Part shown: piece after piece, positions 37,967 through 50,504 of the stretch | Layout of the letters: the number at the start of each line of letters is the position of its first letter | How positions within the stretch are numbered: the stretch's first letter is position 1 | Origin: Luteimicrobium subarcticum | GTDB taxonomy: Bacteria > Actinomycetota > Actinomycetes > Actinomycetales > Cellulomonadaceae | Reading direction: 5' to 3' | DNA: 64,000 nucleotides | Assembly: GCF_002798015.1 (NCBI RefSeq) | Contig: NZ_PGTZ01000013.1 | Coordinates: 60,404-124,403, forward strand | Position numbers and translations under genes: made by a program | Notes under the pieces: model-generated | The model's database searches: none | Told to the model about the DNA's origin: nothing | The model's input: only the letters and a program-made list of their open reading frames with translations

Positions 37967-39547
37967 GTGCCTGAAGCCCCCCGCGCCGCCGAGCCCGTCA
38001 CCGTCCCCGACCTTCCCGTCGGGCCGCCCGAGGCGGACGCCGCGTGGTCCGTGGCGCGGGCCCTGCGCTCGCCCCGCCGCCTGCGCACCGAGGTGCTCGC
38101 CGGTCTCGTCGTCGCCCTCGCGCTGATCCCCGAGGCGATCGCGTTCTCGATCGTCGCCGGCGTCGACCCGCGGGTCGGGCTCTTCGCGTCGTTCACCATG
38201 GCGGTGACGATCGCGTTCACCGGTGGTCGGCCCGCCATGATCTCGGCGGCGACCGGGTCGGTCGCGCTCGTCGTCGCCCCCGTCGTCCGTGATCACGGGC
38301 TCGACTACCTCGTCGCGACGATCGTCCTCGCGGGAGTCCTGCAGGTCGTCCTCGCGCTGCTCGGCGTCGCACGGCTCATGCGGTTCGTGCCCCGCTCCGT
38401 CATGGTCGGGTTCGTCAACGCGCTCGCGATCCTCATCTTCATGTCCCAGCTCACGCACCTCGTCCACGTGCCGTGGGCGGTGTACCCGATGGTGGCCGTC
38501 GGCGTTGCCGTCATCGTGCTGCTCCCGCGCTGGACGACCGTCGTGCCGGCGCCGCTCGTCGCGATCGTCCTGCTCACGGCCGCGGCGCTGCTCGGTGGGA
38601 TCCACGTGCCGACCGTCGGCGACGAGGGCGCGCTGCCCGACTCGTTGCCCTCGTTCGGGCTCCCGCACGTGCCGTACACGCTCGACACGCTGCGCATCAT
38701 CGCGCCGTACGCGCTCGCGGCCGCGCTCGTCGGGCTGCTCGAGTCGCTCCTCACCGCGAAGCTCGTCGACGACGTCACCGACACTCACTCCGACAAGCGG
38801 CGCGAGTCGTGGGGCCAGGGCGTCGCCAACGTGGTGACCGGGTTCTTCGGCGGCATGGGCGGCTGCGCGATGATCGGCCAGACCATGATCAACGTGAAGG
38901 TCTCCGGGGCGCGCACGCGCATCTCGACGTTCCTCGCCGGCGCGTTCCTGCTCGTGCTGGTCGTCGGCCTCGGGGACGCGGTCGCCCGCATCCCCATGGC
39001 CGCGCTCGTCGCCGTCATGGTCATGGTGTGCGTCGGCACGTTCGACTGGCACTCCGTCGCGCCGTCCACCCTGCGCCGCATGCCGCGCTCGGAGACCGGC
39101 GTCATGGTGCTGACGGTCGTCGTCACCGTCGCGACGCACGACCTCGCCTACGGCGTCATCGCCGGGGTGCTCGCCGCGACCGTCCTGTTCGCGCGCCGCG
39201 TCGCGCACCTCGCGACCGTGACCCGCGTGGACCCGCCGCACGACGCCACCGACGACGGTGGCCGCGCCGACGACCCCGACGGCCGGCGGGTCTACGCCGT
39301 CGCGGGCGAGCTGTTCTTCGCGTCGTCCAACGACCTGGTCTCCCGGTTCGACTACGCGGGCGACCCGTCCGACGTGGTGCTCGACCTGTCGCGCGCGCAC
39401 GTGTGGGACGCGTCGACCGTCGCGACCCTCGACGCGATCCGCACCCGGTACGAGGCGCACGGCAAGCGCGTCACGATCGTCGGGCTCGACCCCGACTCGC
39501 AGGCGCGCCATGACCGGCTGTCGGGCCGGCTCGTCGCCGCCGGGTAG
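37967..39547 (+). CDS. SulP-family anion transporter with STAS domain
   Basis: A 526-residue transporter. About ten to twelve hydrophobic segments include EVLAGLVVALALIPEAIAFS (the SulP entry helix) and GFFGGMGGCAMIGQTMINVKVSG (shortened), and a C-terminal STAS domain (about 430-520: VYAVAGELFFASSNDLV, VVLDLSRAHVWDASTVATL shortened). SulP proteins move sulfate, bicarbonate or dicarboxylates. TAGAAT (37953-37958) precedes GTG 37967 by 8 nt without a ribosome-binding site; the GTG 30 nt upstream would begin inside the promoter. The gene ends in a convergent region with two strong hairpins. Confidence 0.92.
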   Translation: MPEAPRAAEPVTVPDLPVGPPEADAAWSVARALRSPRRLRTEVLAGLVVALALIPEAIAFSIVAGVDPRVGLFASFTMAVTIAFTGGRPAMISAATGSVALVVAPVVRDHGLDYLVATIVLAGVLQVVLALLGVARLMRFVPRSVMVGFVNALAILIFMSQLTHLVHVPWAVYPMVAVGVAVIVLLPRWTTVVPAPLVAIVLLTAAALLGGIHVPTVGDEGALPDSLPSFGLPHVPYTLDTLRIIAPYALAAALVGLLESLLTAKLVDDVTDTHSDKRRESWGQGVANVVTGFFGGMGGCAMIGQTMINVKVSGARTRISTFLAGAFLLVLVVGLGDAVARIPMAALVAVMVMVCVGTFDWHSVAPSTLRRMPRSETGVMVLTVVVTVATHDLAYGVIAGVLAATVLFARRVAHLATVTRVDPPHDATDDGGRADDPDGRRVYAVAGELFFASSNDLVSRFDYAGDPSDVVLDLSRAHVWDASTVATLDAIRTRYEAHGKRVTIVGLDPDSQARHDRLSGRLVAAG

Positions 39548-39737
39548 CTCCCCGCTGCCGCGCGAGCGGGCACGTCCCGGGGACTCGGCGGCCGGGGCAG
39601 CGCCGTTGGCGCGGGCTGTGGTGCGTGGTGGCACGAAGAGCGGCACACCCTGCGGAGCGCACGGCGGAACCGCGCGTCCTGACGACCCGGTGCTCGCGCA
39701 CGAGCTCCTGCCCCGCGCGACGTCCCGCAGACGACGA

Positions 39738-39783
39738 AGGAGCCTGCCCGACCAGGGGGTCGTCCCCGGTCGAGCAGGCTCCT
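39738..39783. terminator. Hairpin terminator 1 of the SulP/protease convergent gap
   Basis: AGGAGCCTGC (39738-39747) pairs perfectly with GCAGGCTCCT (39774-39783). It lies in the 332-nt gap 39548-39879 between the stop codons of the SulP and S53 genes. In the first 190 nt of that gap I see no gene or other structured element. Confidence 0.75.
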
Positions 39784-39798
39784 GTCCACCCCATCCGC

Positions 39799-39828
39799 GC
39801 CGAACAGGTGGACAACCACCTGTTCGGC
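39799..39828. terminator. Hairpin terminator 2 of the SulP/protease convergent gap
   Basis: GCCGAACAGGTGG (39799-39811) and CCACCTGTTCGGC (39816-39828) form a perfect 13-bp stem with loop ACAA. For the protease mRNA it follows directly after the C tract made by the 43-nt G run; for the SulP mRNA it is a second terminator. Confidence 0.85.
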
Positions 39829-39835
39829 ACGGGAG

Positions 39836-44031
<4,196 letters not shown>

Positions 44032-44124
44032 GGATTCCCTCTCATGGTCATACCAGGGTCGGAATCACTGTGGCAGCGCTCACACGGAAACCTGTAGCCC
44101 GCAGGCGTTCCTCTTCCGGTCACT

Positions 44125-44138
44125 GGCCGGTACCGGCC
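44125..44138. promoter_or_regulatory. Palindrome between the S53 protease and regulator genes
   Basis: GGCCGGTACCGGCC is a perfect 14-bp palindrome in the 156-nt divergent gap, 50 nt before the regulator start. It is partly repeated by GGCCGG at its right edge. A binding site for the adjacent LuxR-type regulator is a reasonable guess. Confidence 0.45.
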
Positions 44139-44187
44139 GGTAACCTGGAGCCGCCGGGGGAGGCGTCGACAGGGCGGGAGGCCCCGG

Positions 44188-45162
44188 ATGCTCGAAGGTG
44201 TCGGACTCGGCGAGGTCGAGGAACGGGTCTACCGCTCGCTGCTCAAGGGGCCCAGCCCGACCGAGCGCGAGCTCGCGGACCAGCTCGAGGCGTCGGTCGT
44301 GGTCGCCCGCCGTGCCGCTCAGCAGCTCGTGACGCTCGGCCTGGCCACGCAGCAGCCCGGCAGCCCGGTGCGGTACGCGCCCGTCGACCCGCAGCTCGCC
44401 CTCACCGCGCTCGTCCGCGCCCGGCAGGCCGAGCTCGAGCGCACGACGTCCGCCGTGTCCCTGTACGCGGCCGAGTTCCACGAACGGCTGCTCCGGACCG
44501 AGCCGTCACGGCTCGTCGAGCTCGTCGAGGGGCCGACCGCGATCACCGAGCGCCTGTCCCACCTCATCCTCGGTGCCGAGCACGAGGTGCTCGCGTTCAA
44601 CGCGCCGCCGTACGTCGTCGCGGGGCCGGGCGACCAGATGTCCGAGGAGCAGACCGTGCTGGGCCGCGGGGTCAGCGTCCGGGCCGTGTACGCGTCGGAG
44701 GTCCTCGCGGTCGAGGGGTTCGCCGGCGTGATCCGGCAGGACGTGGCCCGCGGGGAGCGCGCCCGCGTGGTGCCGGACGTCCCGCTCAAGATGGTCGTCG
44801 TCGACTCGCGGGTCGCGATCATCCCGCTCACCGACCGTGCGGAGAGTGCCCGCACGACGGCCGTCGTGGTGCACCGTTCGCGGCTCTGCGACGCGCTCGT
44901 CGAGCTCTTCGAGGCGACGTGGGAGCGCGGCGCGCCCCTCTTCGCGTCCGCGGAGGGCACCGCCCCCGAGGACGGCCTCGAGCCGGTCGACCGGGAGATC
45001 CTCGAGCTGCTCGGCGCCGGGCTCAAGGACGAGTCCGTCGGACGGCAGCTCGGGCTGTCGGAGCGGACGGTGAGGCGCCGGATCGCGGAGCTCGTGACGC
45101 GCCTGGGGGCGACCAGCCGGTTCCAGGCGGGGGCCCAGGCCGCGCGCCGCGGCTGGGTCTGA
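44188..45162 (+). CDS. TrmB-like/LuxR-type transcriptional regulator
   Basis: A 324-residue regulator. Residues 1-70 look like a TrmB-type winged helix (VEERVYRSLLKGPSPTERELADQL shortened), 100-235 a sensor/effector region with ITERLSHLILGAEHEVLAF, and 258-320 a LuxR C-terminal HTH (LLGAGLKDESVGRQLGLSERTVRRRI shortened). Proteins of this type in Streptomyces and relatives control peptidase or secreted-enzyme genes. GGGAGG precedes ATG 44188. It is divergent from the S53 protease, the natural candidate target. Confidence 0.82.
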   Translation: MLEGVGLGEVEERVYRSLLKGPSPTERELADQLEASVVVARRAAQQLVTLGLATQQPGSPVRYAPVDPQLALTALVRARQAELERTTSAVSLYAAEFHERLLRTEPSRLVELVEGPTAITERLSHLILGAEHEVLAFNAPPYVVAGPGDQMSEEQTVLGRGVSVRAVYASEVLAVEGFAGVIRQDVARGERARVVPDVPLKMVVVDSRVAIIPLTDRAESARTTAVVVHRSRLCDALVELFEATWERGAPLFASAEGTAPEDGLEPVDREILELLGAGLKDESVGRQLGLSERTVRRRIAELVTRLGATSRFQAGAQAARRGWV

Positions 45163-45175
45163 CGGCCGCGTCCCG

Positions 45176-45688
45176 TCAGGAGCCGGGGTCGCAGGAGCCG
45201 TCGCACGCGGCGGGCACGGCGGCGTCGACGATGGTGCGGGCCGCCGTGGCGAGCGCCGTGAGCTGGTCGGCGTCGAGCGCGTCCACGACGAGCCGCCGGG
45301 CCTCGCGGACGTGGCCCGGGGCCGTCGCCCGGAGCTTGTCGTCGCCGGCTGCCGTGAGTCGCGCGCTCGTCCTGCGCCCGGCCTCGTGGCAGGTGACGCG
45401 CTCGACCCAGCCGGCGCGCTCGAGACGCGAGACCGCGTGCGACAGCCGTGACGGTGATCCCTGTGCGAGGACGGCCAGGTCGCTCATCGGCACCACGCCG
45501 TGGTCGGAGGCCGCGAGGGCGACGAGCACGTGGTACTCGAACGTGTTCATGCCCGCGTCGCGCTTGAGCTGGGCGTCGAGGGCGGCGGGCAGCGTCATGA
45601 CGAGCGCGACGAGCGCACGCCAGTGCTCCTGCTGCTCGCCGGTGAGCCACGGCACCTGCCGCGCGTCGGCCGTCCCGGTCGTCCCCAT
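45176..45688 (-). CDS. MarR-family transcriptional regulator
   Basis: A 170-residue winged-helix repressor (NTFEYHVLVALAAS, LAQGSPSRLSHAVSRLERAGWVERV shortened, GRRTSARLTAAG). The Cys-containing tail (ACDGSCDPGS) is unusual and might sense thiol-reactive compounds. It is divergent from a quinone/azo-reductase, with a perfect 15-bp inverted repeat between them, so it very likely represses that enzyme and itself, as MarR regulators of azoR-type genes do. Confidence 0.88.
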   Translation of the reverse strand: MGTTGTADARQVPWLTGEQQEHWRALVALVMTLPAALDAQLKRDAGMNTFEYHVLVALAASDHGVVPMSDLAVLAQGSPSRLSHAVSRLERAGWVERVTCHEAGRRTSARLTAAGDDKLRATAPGHVREARRLVVDALDADQLTALATAARTIVDAAVPAACDGSCDPGS

Positions 45689-45707
45689 GGGGTCGAGGAT
45701 AGCTCAT

Positions 45708-45753
45708 TTGAATGTTCAACTCCGAGCGTCTACGGTGCGAGTTGAACATTCAA
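45708..45753. promoter_or_regulatory. MarR operators over the azoreductase promoter
   Basis: TTGAATGTTCAACTC (45708-45722) and GAGTTGAACATTCAA (45739-45753) form a perfect inverted repeat; each arm holds the MarR-type palindrome TTGAAnnTTCAA. TTGAAT (45708-45713), 17 nt, and TACGGT (45731-45736) make a promoter for the reductase, so the first operator covers its -35 and the second its start site. Confidence 0.85.
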
Positions 45754-45799
45754 GTCGTGCCCGGGAGCCGGGCCCGGCACTCGATCACCGGGAGACACC

Positions 45800-46432
45800 A
45801 TGACCGTCCTGCGCGTCGACGCCAGCATCCAGGGACCGGCCTCGGCCAGCAGCGCCCTCGCCGACCTCGTCACCGCCGAGCTCGCCGCCGGCCGTCCTGA
45901 CGAGACGATCGTCCGCCGCCACCTCGGCGACCAGCCCCTTCCGTCCGACGCATGGGCCGCGGCAGCGTTCGCCGGGTTCGTCCCCGAGGAGCAGCGCACC
46001 GACGCCCAGCGCGACGCGCTCGCCCTCGCGACCGAGCTCGCCGAGGAGCTCCGCACGGCCGACGCCGTCATCCTCGCCCTCCCGCTCTACAACTGGGGCG
46101 TCTCCCAGCACGCCAAGACGTGGATCGACCTCGTCATCGCAGGAGGTGGCGCCGGCACGCCCCTGCTCGAGGGCAAGCCCGTCGTGCTCATCACGACCCG
46201 CGGCGGCTCGTACGCGCCCGGCACCCCCAAGGAGGGCTGGGACCACTCGATCGGCTACCTGCGCCGCATCGTCGGCGACGTCTGGAAGGCCGACCTGACC
46301 GTCATCGAGCGCGAGTTCACGCTCGTCGGCGTCAACCCGGCGCTCGACGCGTTCACCGAGCCCGCCGCGCTCCTGAAGAAGGAGGCCGAGGAGGCCGCCG
46401 TCGCCGCCGGCCGGGCGCTCGCCACCCGCTGA
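45800..46432 (+). CDS. FMN-dependent NADH:quinone/azo reductase
   Basis: A 210-residue flavodoxin-fold enzyme close to AzoR: RVDASIQGPASASSALAD is the FMN-phosphate loop, LPLYNWGVSQHAKTWIDLV the flavin-binding segment (MYNFGIP in AzoR), and TTRGGSYAPGT the second FMN loop. It reduces quinones, azo dyes or nitro compounds using NADH and protects from electrophiles. ATG 45800 follows GGGAGA. A perfect MarR-type inverted repeat lies over its promoter, so it should be induced by the compounds it detoxifies. Confidence 0.9.
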   Translation: MTVLRVDASIQGPASASSALADLVTAELAAGRPDETIVRRHLGDQPLPSDAWAAAAFAGFVPEEQRTDAQRDALALATELAEELRTADAVILALPLYNWGVSQHAKTWIDLVIAGGGAGTPLLEGKPVVLITTRGGSYAPGTPKEGWDHSIGYLRRIVGDVWKADLTVIEREFTLVGVNPALDAFTEPAALLKKEAEEAAVAAGRALATR

Positions 46433-46459
46433 CCGCCGTCGTCGGGCTGCGCGATGTTC

Positions 46460-46499
46460 GTCGCCCGTTCACCCCGGCGACAGCGGGTGGACGGGCGAC
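46460..46499 (+). terminator. Hairpin terminator after the azoreductase
   Basis: GTCGCCCGTTCACCC (46460-46474) pairs with GGGTGGACGGGCGAC (46485-46499) with a single mismatch. It ends 20 nt before the next start codon, so it may also shape the leader of that gene. Confidence 0.7.
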
Positions 46500-46518
46500 G
46501 CCGCGACCATCGGGCACC

Positions 46519-48603
46519 ATGCACACTCCTGCCCACCGGGCACTGGCGACGCTCGCGCTCGCCGCGACCGCCGGCGCCCTGACGGTCGCGCTCCCCGCGG
46601 CGGCCCAGGCCGCGACGACCCCCGCCTCGACCACCGCTCCGGCCACGTCGTCGATCCGCATCACCGAGTGGATGTACAAGCCGGGCGTCACGGCCGGCGA
46701 GTTCGTCGAGCTCACCAACGTGGGCGCCACCCCGGTGGACCTCGCCGGCTGGTCGTACGCGGCCAGCGGCGGCGGGGCGGGCCAGGTCCCGCTCGCATCG
46801 CTCGGGACCGTCGCCTCCGGTCGGTCCGTCCTCCTCACCGAGACGACGGCGGACACGTTCCGCACGCAGTGGGGGCTCGCGGCCGACGTCCCCGTGCTCG
46901 GTGGCATCACCCACAACATCGGCCGAGCCGACGACGTCGAGGTCTACGACGCGACCGGCACGCTCGTCGACCGCCTCGCCTACGACGACCAGGGCACGGG
47001 GACGCTCAAGGGTCCGCGCACCCAGGCCGTGTCGGGCGAGCCGAAGACGGCCGCCGCGCTCGGCGCCGACGACGCGAGCCAGTGGCAGCTCGCCGCGGTC
47101 GGGGACGGCGACCACGCCTGGGCCGCGACGGTCGGCGCGGCATCGGACGTCGGTTCGCCCGGCACCAGCCGCTTCGGCGACGCGCGTGACCCGCGCGCGT
47201 CCGGCGGCACCGGCGGGGGAACCGGCGGCACGACGCTCGCATGCGAGCCCGAGGCGCCGTCCGGCACGGGGACGCTCCCCGCGACGGCGCTCGCGCCGAC
47301 CTCCTGGCCGGGCAGCGCGGACGTCGCCCTCGCCGACGCGCAGTGCGCGTGGAAGACCACGACCGGTCCGGAGGGGCGCGACGTCAGCGGGCTGGCGTTC
47401 GACCCGTCCGACCCGTCCGTGCTCTACGCGGTGAAGAACAAGAGCTGGGTGTTCCGGCTCGTGCAGCACGACGGCCTCTGGGTGCCCGACACGTCGGACG
47501 GCTGGGGCGCGGGCAAGGAGATCTTCTTCCCGGGCAGCAGCGACCCGGCGACGAACCAGCCCGACACCGAGGGCCTGACGGTCGGCGGCGACGGCGCGCT
47601 CTACGTCACGACGGAGCGCAACAACGCGGCAAACACGGTCCCGCTGAACTCGGTCCTGCGGTTCGACCCGACACAGGCGGGCAGCACGCTCGTCGCGACG
47701 GACCAGTGGAACCTGACGTCCGAGTTCCCCGAGCTGCACGCCGGCAACAAGACCGAGGCGAACCTCGGGTTCGAGGGCGTCGCGTTCGTCCCCGACAGCT
47801 ACCTCACCGCGAACGGGTTCGTCGACGCCTCGACCGGGCGCACGTACCACCCCGCCGACTACCCGGGCCACGGCACGGGCCTGTACTTCGCGGGCCTCGA
47901 GAACGACGGCAAGCTCTACGCCTACGCGCTCGGCGCCGGGGGCTCGTACCACCGCGTCGCCGTCGTCGACACGGGCATGGGCCACGTCATGGACGTCCAG
48001 TTCGACGCGGGCACGCAGCGCATCTGGGCCCTGTGCGACAACACGTGCGGCGTCACGTCGACCGTCCTGAAGGTGGGTGCGACGGGCGCGATCGTCCCCG
48101 ACGTCGCCTACGCGAAGCCCGCCGGGCTGCCCGTCGACAACCTCGAGGGCTTCGCGCTCGCGCCCACGTCGACCTGCACCGACGGGACCCGTGCGGTGCT
48201 GTGGTCCGACGACGGCATCTACGGCACCGGGCCCGGCTCGGCCGGGGAAGGCCACGCCCTGTACAGCGGACGGATCCGCTGCGACCTCGGACTCGGCGAC
48301 CAGGGCGTGCCCCGGCCCGCCGCGTGGGTCGCCACGAAGGTCTACGTCGCGGGCGATCGGGTCTCGTCCGGCGGCGCGGTGTTCGAAGCGCTGTGGTGGA
48401 CGTCGGGCGAGCAGCCCGGCCGGCCGTACGGCGCCTGGGCTGAGATCGCCACCGCGTCCGACGGCACCGCCGCGTGGACGCCGTCGCGCGTGTTCACCGG
48501 TGGCGACGTCGTCGTCTACCAGGGCCGGAGGTACACGGCCCAGTGGTGGACGCGGAACCAGGTGCCCGGCACGCTCTACGGGCCTTGGGTCCTCGCCGGC
48601 TGA
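46519..48603 (+). CDS. Secreted lamin-tail / phytase-like propeller / CBM5-12 protein
   Basis: A 694-residue exported protein. A signal peptide (residues 1-32, ending AQAA) leads to a lamin-tail domain (about 40-165: IRITEWMYKP, GEFVELTNVG, DLAGWSY), a Gly/Thr linker, a beta-propeller of the esterase-like/SdiA-regulated type (about 235-590: DVSGLAFDPSDPS, NLGFEGVAFVPDS, VDNLEGFALAPTS) and two C-terminal carbohydrate-binding family 5/12 modules (AAWVATKVYVAGDRV... and AAWTPSRVFTGGDVV..., each with paired Trp). CBM5/12 binds chitin or cellulose, so it probably acts on surface-bound polysaccharide; the enzymatic activity is uncertain. Confidence 0.85.
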   Translation: MHTPAHRALATLALAATAGALTVALPAAAQAATTPASTTAPATSSIRITEWMYKPGVTAGEFVELTNVGATPVDLAGWSYAASGGGAGQVPLASLGTVASGRSVLLTETTADTFRTQWGLAADVPVLGGITHNIGRADDVEVYDATGTLVDRLAYDDQGTGTLKGPRTQAVSGEPKTAAALGADDASQWQLAAVGDGDHAWAATVGAASDVGSPGTSRFGDARDPRASGGTGGGTGGTTLACEPEAPSGTGTLPATALAPTSWPGSADVALADAQCAWKTTTGPEGRDVSGLAFDPSDPSVLYAVKNKSWVFRLVQHDGLWVPDTSDGWGAGKEIFFPGSSDPATNQPDTEGLTVGGDGALYVTTERNNAANTVPLNSVLRFDPTQAGSTLVATDQWNLTSEFPELHAGNKTEANLGFEGVAFVPDSYLTANGFVDASTGRTYHPADYPGHGTGLYFAGLENDGKLYAYALGAGGSYHRVAVVDTGMGHVMDVQFDAGTQRIWALCDNTCGVTSTVLKVGATGAIVPDVAYAKPAGLPVDNLEGFALAPTSTCTDGTRAVLWSDDGIYGTGPGSAGEGHALYSGRIRCDLGLGDQGVPRPAAWVATKVYVAGDRVSSGGAVFEALWWTSGEQPGRPYGAWAEIATASDGTAAWTPSRVFTGGDVVVYQGRRYTAQWWTRNQVPGTLYGPWVLAG

Positions 48604-48621
48604 CGGTCCCCGCCGCACGGT

Positions 48622-48653
48622 GCGGCCGGGTTTGCACCTGCAAACCCGGCCGC
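48622..48653 (+). terminator. Hairpin terminator after the LTD-propeller gene
   Basis: GCGGCCGGGTTTGCA (48622-48636) and TGCAAACCCGGCCGC (48639-48653) form a perfect 15-bp stem with a two-base gap, 18 nt after the stop codon. Confidence 0.85.
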
Positions 48654-48798
48654 TGGTGCGTCCCGCGTGCGAGAACACCGGGCGGCCTCGCCACGTCGCG
48701 GTACCAATCTCACCCTTCCATTCACGGGGCTCGTCACCGACTATGAGGGCTGCGGGCCGCACGGTCGTGCAACGGCTGATGACGGCGGGAGCGATGGC

Positions 48799-50253
48799 AT
48801 GAAGTGCGGAGCGGGGATCAAACCGGAGAAGGCTCAGGCGGTGCTGGCGGAGACTCCCGGCCTGCTCGAGGGCGAGGAAGTGGTGTTCTTCGCGAAGGGA
48901 TCCGCGCGAGGCGGCGACCGGGTCGTCCTGACGAACGCTCGGCTCCTGAGCGTCGCGGGTCTGACCAAGGAGATGGTCTTCAGGGCCCCCTGGTCCGACG
49001 TCGGCCACATCGTCGTCGACGAACGCCTCAGGACGCTGACCGTTGAGGTCTCGGCGGTTGGTCCGACCCGGTTCATCGTGATGTCGCGGGACGATCTCGC
49101 AGCCCTGAGCGGGCTCGTCGCAGCGCTTCGGGACGACTTCGTGGTCGATACGCCGGTGGCGGTGGCTGCCATGACGTTCGCGCGCGAGCACGGCGTCGTG
49201 ACGTCGAAGGAGTACCGCAAGCAGGAACGGTCCGCCGCACAAGAAGCTCGCGACGCGGCACGGCGCGAAGCCCGCGCGCAGGCCGCCGTCGAAAAGGCCC
49301 GAGCCCTCGCGGCACAGGCCGCGGCGGGCGAGGCGGCCGCCCCGGCGCTCTCCGCGGCCGACCGGGCCGTCGAGCAGATGCGAGCGAACGCGCGCCGCGC
49401 GAGGGAGTACGAGGCGCGTCGTGAGCAGGAGGCAGCTGACCGCGCGGCACGACTCGAAGAGCTCTCCGCGAATCGGACGGCCCGCAGCGACACCAACGCC
49501 CAGGCGCGGCTCTCGGGCCCGCTGACCAGAGAGGAGCGCCGCGCCCACGCTGACGCCGAACGCGAAGCAGCCCGCGAGGAGCGCAAGCTCAGCAAGGCCC
49601 AACGCTCCTACGAACGCGACCAGCGACGCGCCGCTGCAGACAGGGAGCGCGACGCCAAGGAGGCCAAGGACCGTGCAGCCTACGGGCGTGAGATGACGAC
49701 CCAGAACGTCGGCACGAAGACCGTGAAGGTCTACGCGAAGGGCTACGTGAAGGTCGGAGGGCTGTTCGGCACCGGGTCCAGCCCGTACGAGCGGCTGCTG
49801 TCGATCGAGTCTTCGGCAGACGTCCAGAAGAAGAGCGCTGCCGGCCGTGCTGCGGGAGCGGTGCTGACGGGCGGCCTCAACACGCTGTACTCGAACACCC
49901 GAGGTGACCTCTACGTCACGATCGTCACGGGGACGAAGACCCACTCCGTCCGCGTCGACTCCCCGACCCCCTCGAGCATCCGAGCTGCGAACACGCTCGC
50001 CGCAGTCGCCCGCGCGGTCCTCGCGGACCTCGAGGCCCAGCCGGAACGGCCTCAGCCCCTGCCCGCACCCCCCCGCAACACGACGCCGCCCCGCAACCCG
50101 CCGACCGGTGCTGTCGCGCAGCCACCGACGGCAGCCCCAGGGACACCCTCCGCCGCCGACCGACTCCGCGAGATCCAGAGGCTCCACGCCGAGGGGCTGA
50201 TCGACGACGGCGAGCTGGCAAGGCTCCGCCAGAACGTGCTCGCGGACCTCTAG
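48799..50253 (+). CDS. PH-like / coiled-coil / SHOCT-domain protein
   Basis: A 484-residue protein without signal peptide. Residues about 25-100 resemble a bacterial PH domain (VVFFAKGSARGGDRVVLTNARLL, shortened). About 145-300 is a very highly charged Ala/Arg/Glu coiled coil. About 305-420 is another beta region (TKTVKVYAKGYVKVGG...) that repeats the PH-like pattern, then a Pro-rich linker and a C-terminal SHOCT motif (LREIQRLHAEGLIDDGELARLR, shortened). SHOCT modules mediate oligomerisation. The role is unknown; a membrane-associated scaffold is one possibility. Start ATG 48799 follows GGGAG. Its stop overlaps the converging DUF6457 gene by 4 nt. Confidence 0.72.
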   Translation: MKCGAGIKPEKAQAVLAETPGLLEGEEVVFFAKGSARGGDRVVLTNARLLSVAGLTKEMVFRAPWSDVGHIVVDERLRTLTVEVSAVGPTRFIVMSRDDLAALSGLVAALRDDFVVDTPVAVAAMTFAREHGVVTSKEYRKQERSAAQEARDAARREARAQAAVEKARALAAQAAAGEAAAPALSAADRAVEQMRANARRAREYEARREQEAADRAARLEELSANRTARSDTNAQARLSGPLTREERRAHADAEREAAREERKLSKAQRSYERDQRRAAADRERDAKEAKDRAAYGREMTTQNVGTKTVKVYAKGYVKVGGLFGTGSSPYERLLSIESSADVQKKSAAGRAAGAVLTGGLNTLYSNTRGDLYVTIVTGTKTHSVRVDSPTPSSIRAANTLAAVARAVLADLEAQPERPQPLPAPPRNTTPPRNPPTGAVAQPPTAAPGTPSAADRLREIQRLHAEGLIDDGELARLRQNVLADL

Positions 50254-50504
50254 GGCGTCCACGCCCGCGCGAACGCACCCATGCGCTCGAGCACGTCGTC
50301 GCTCGTCGGTGCGTCCGGGTCGCCGTCCGCCGCAGCCAGACCCAGCACGTACCCCGCGACGAACGTCGTCACCGGCGCCGCAGGTCGGACGACGTTGTGC
50401 GCCGCGTCGCCCGCCAGGTCGAGCACGCCGTCGACGTCCACGGACTCCGGGTCGATGCCGACCTCCGACGCGAGCGCGCGGACCCAGTCGTCGAGCTCCT
50501 TCAT
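50250..50504 (-). CDS. DUF6457 protein of the molybdenum-cofactor operon
   Basis: An 84-residue acidic protein (LDDWVRALASEVGID, VLDLAGDAAHNVVRPAAPVTTFVAGYVLG shortened) of the DUF6457 family, commonly encoded next to or fused with MobA in actinobacteria. Function is unknown but context ties it to molybdenum-cofactor maturation. ATG 50504 overlaps the stop of the MoeA-MobA fusion gene (ATGA). Its 3' end overlaps the converging SHOCT gene by 4 nt. Confidence 0.82.
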   Translation of the reverse strand: MKELDDWVRALASEVGIDPESVDVDGVLDLAGDAAHNVVRPAAPVTTFVAGYVLGLAAADGDPDAPTSDDVLERMGAFARAWTP

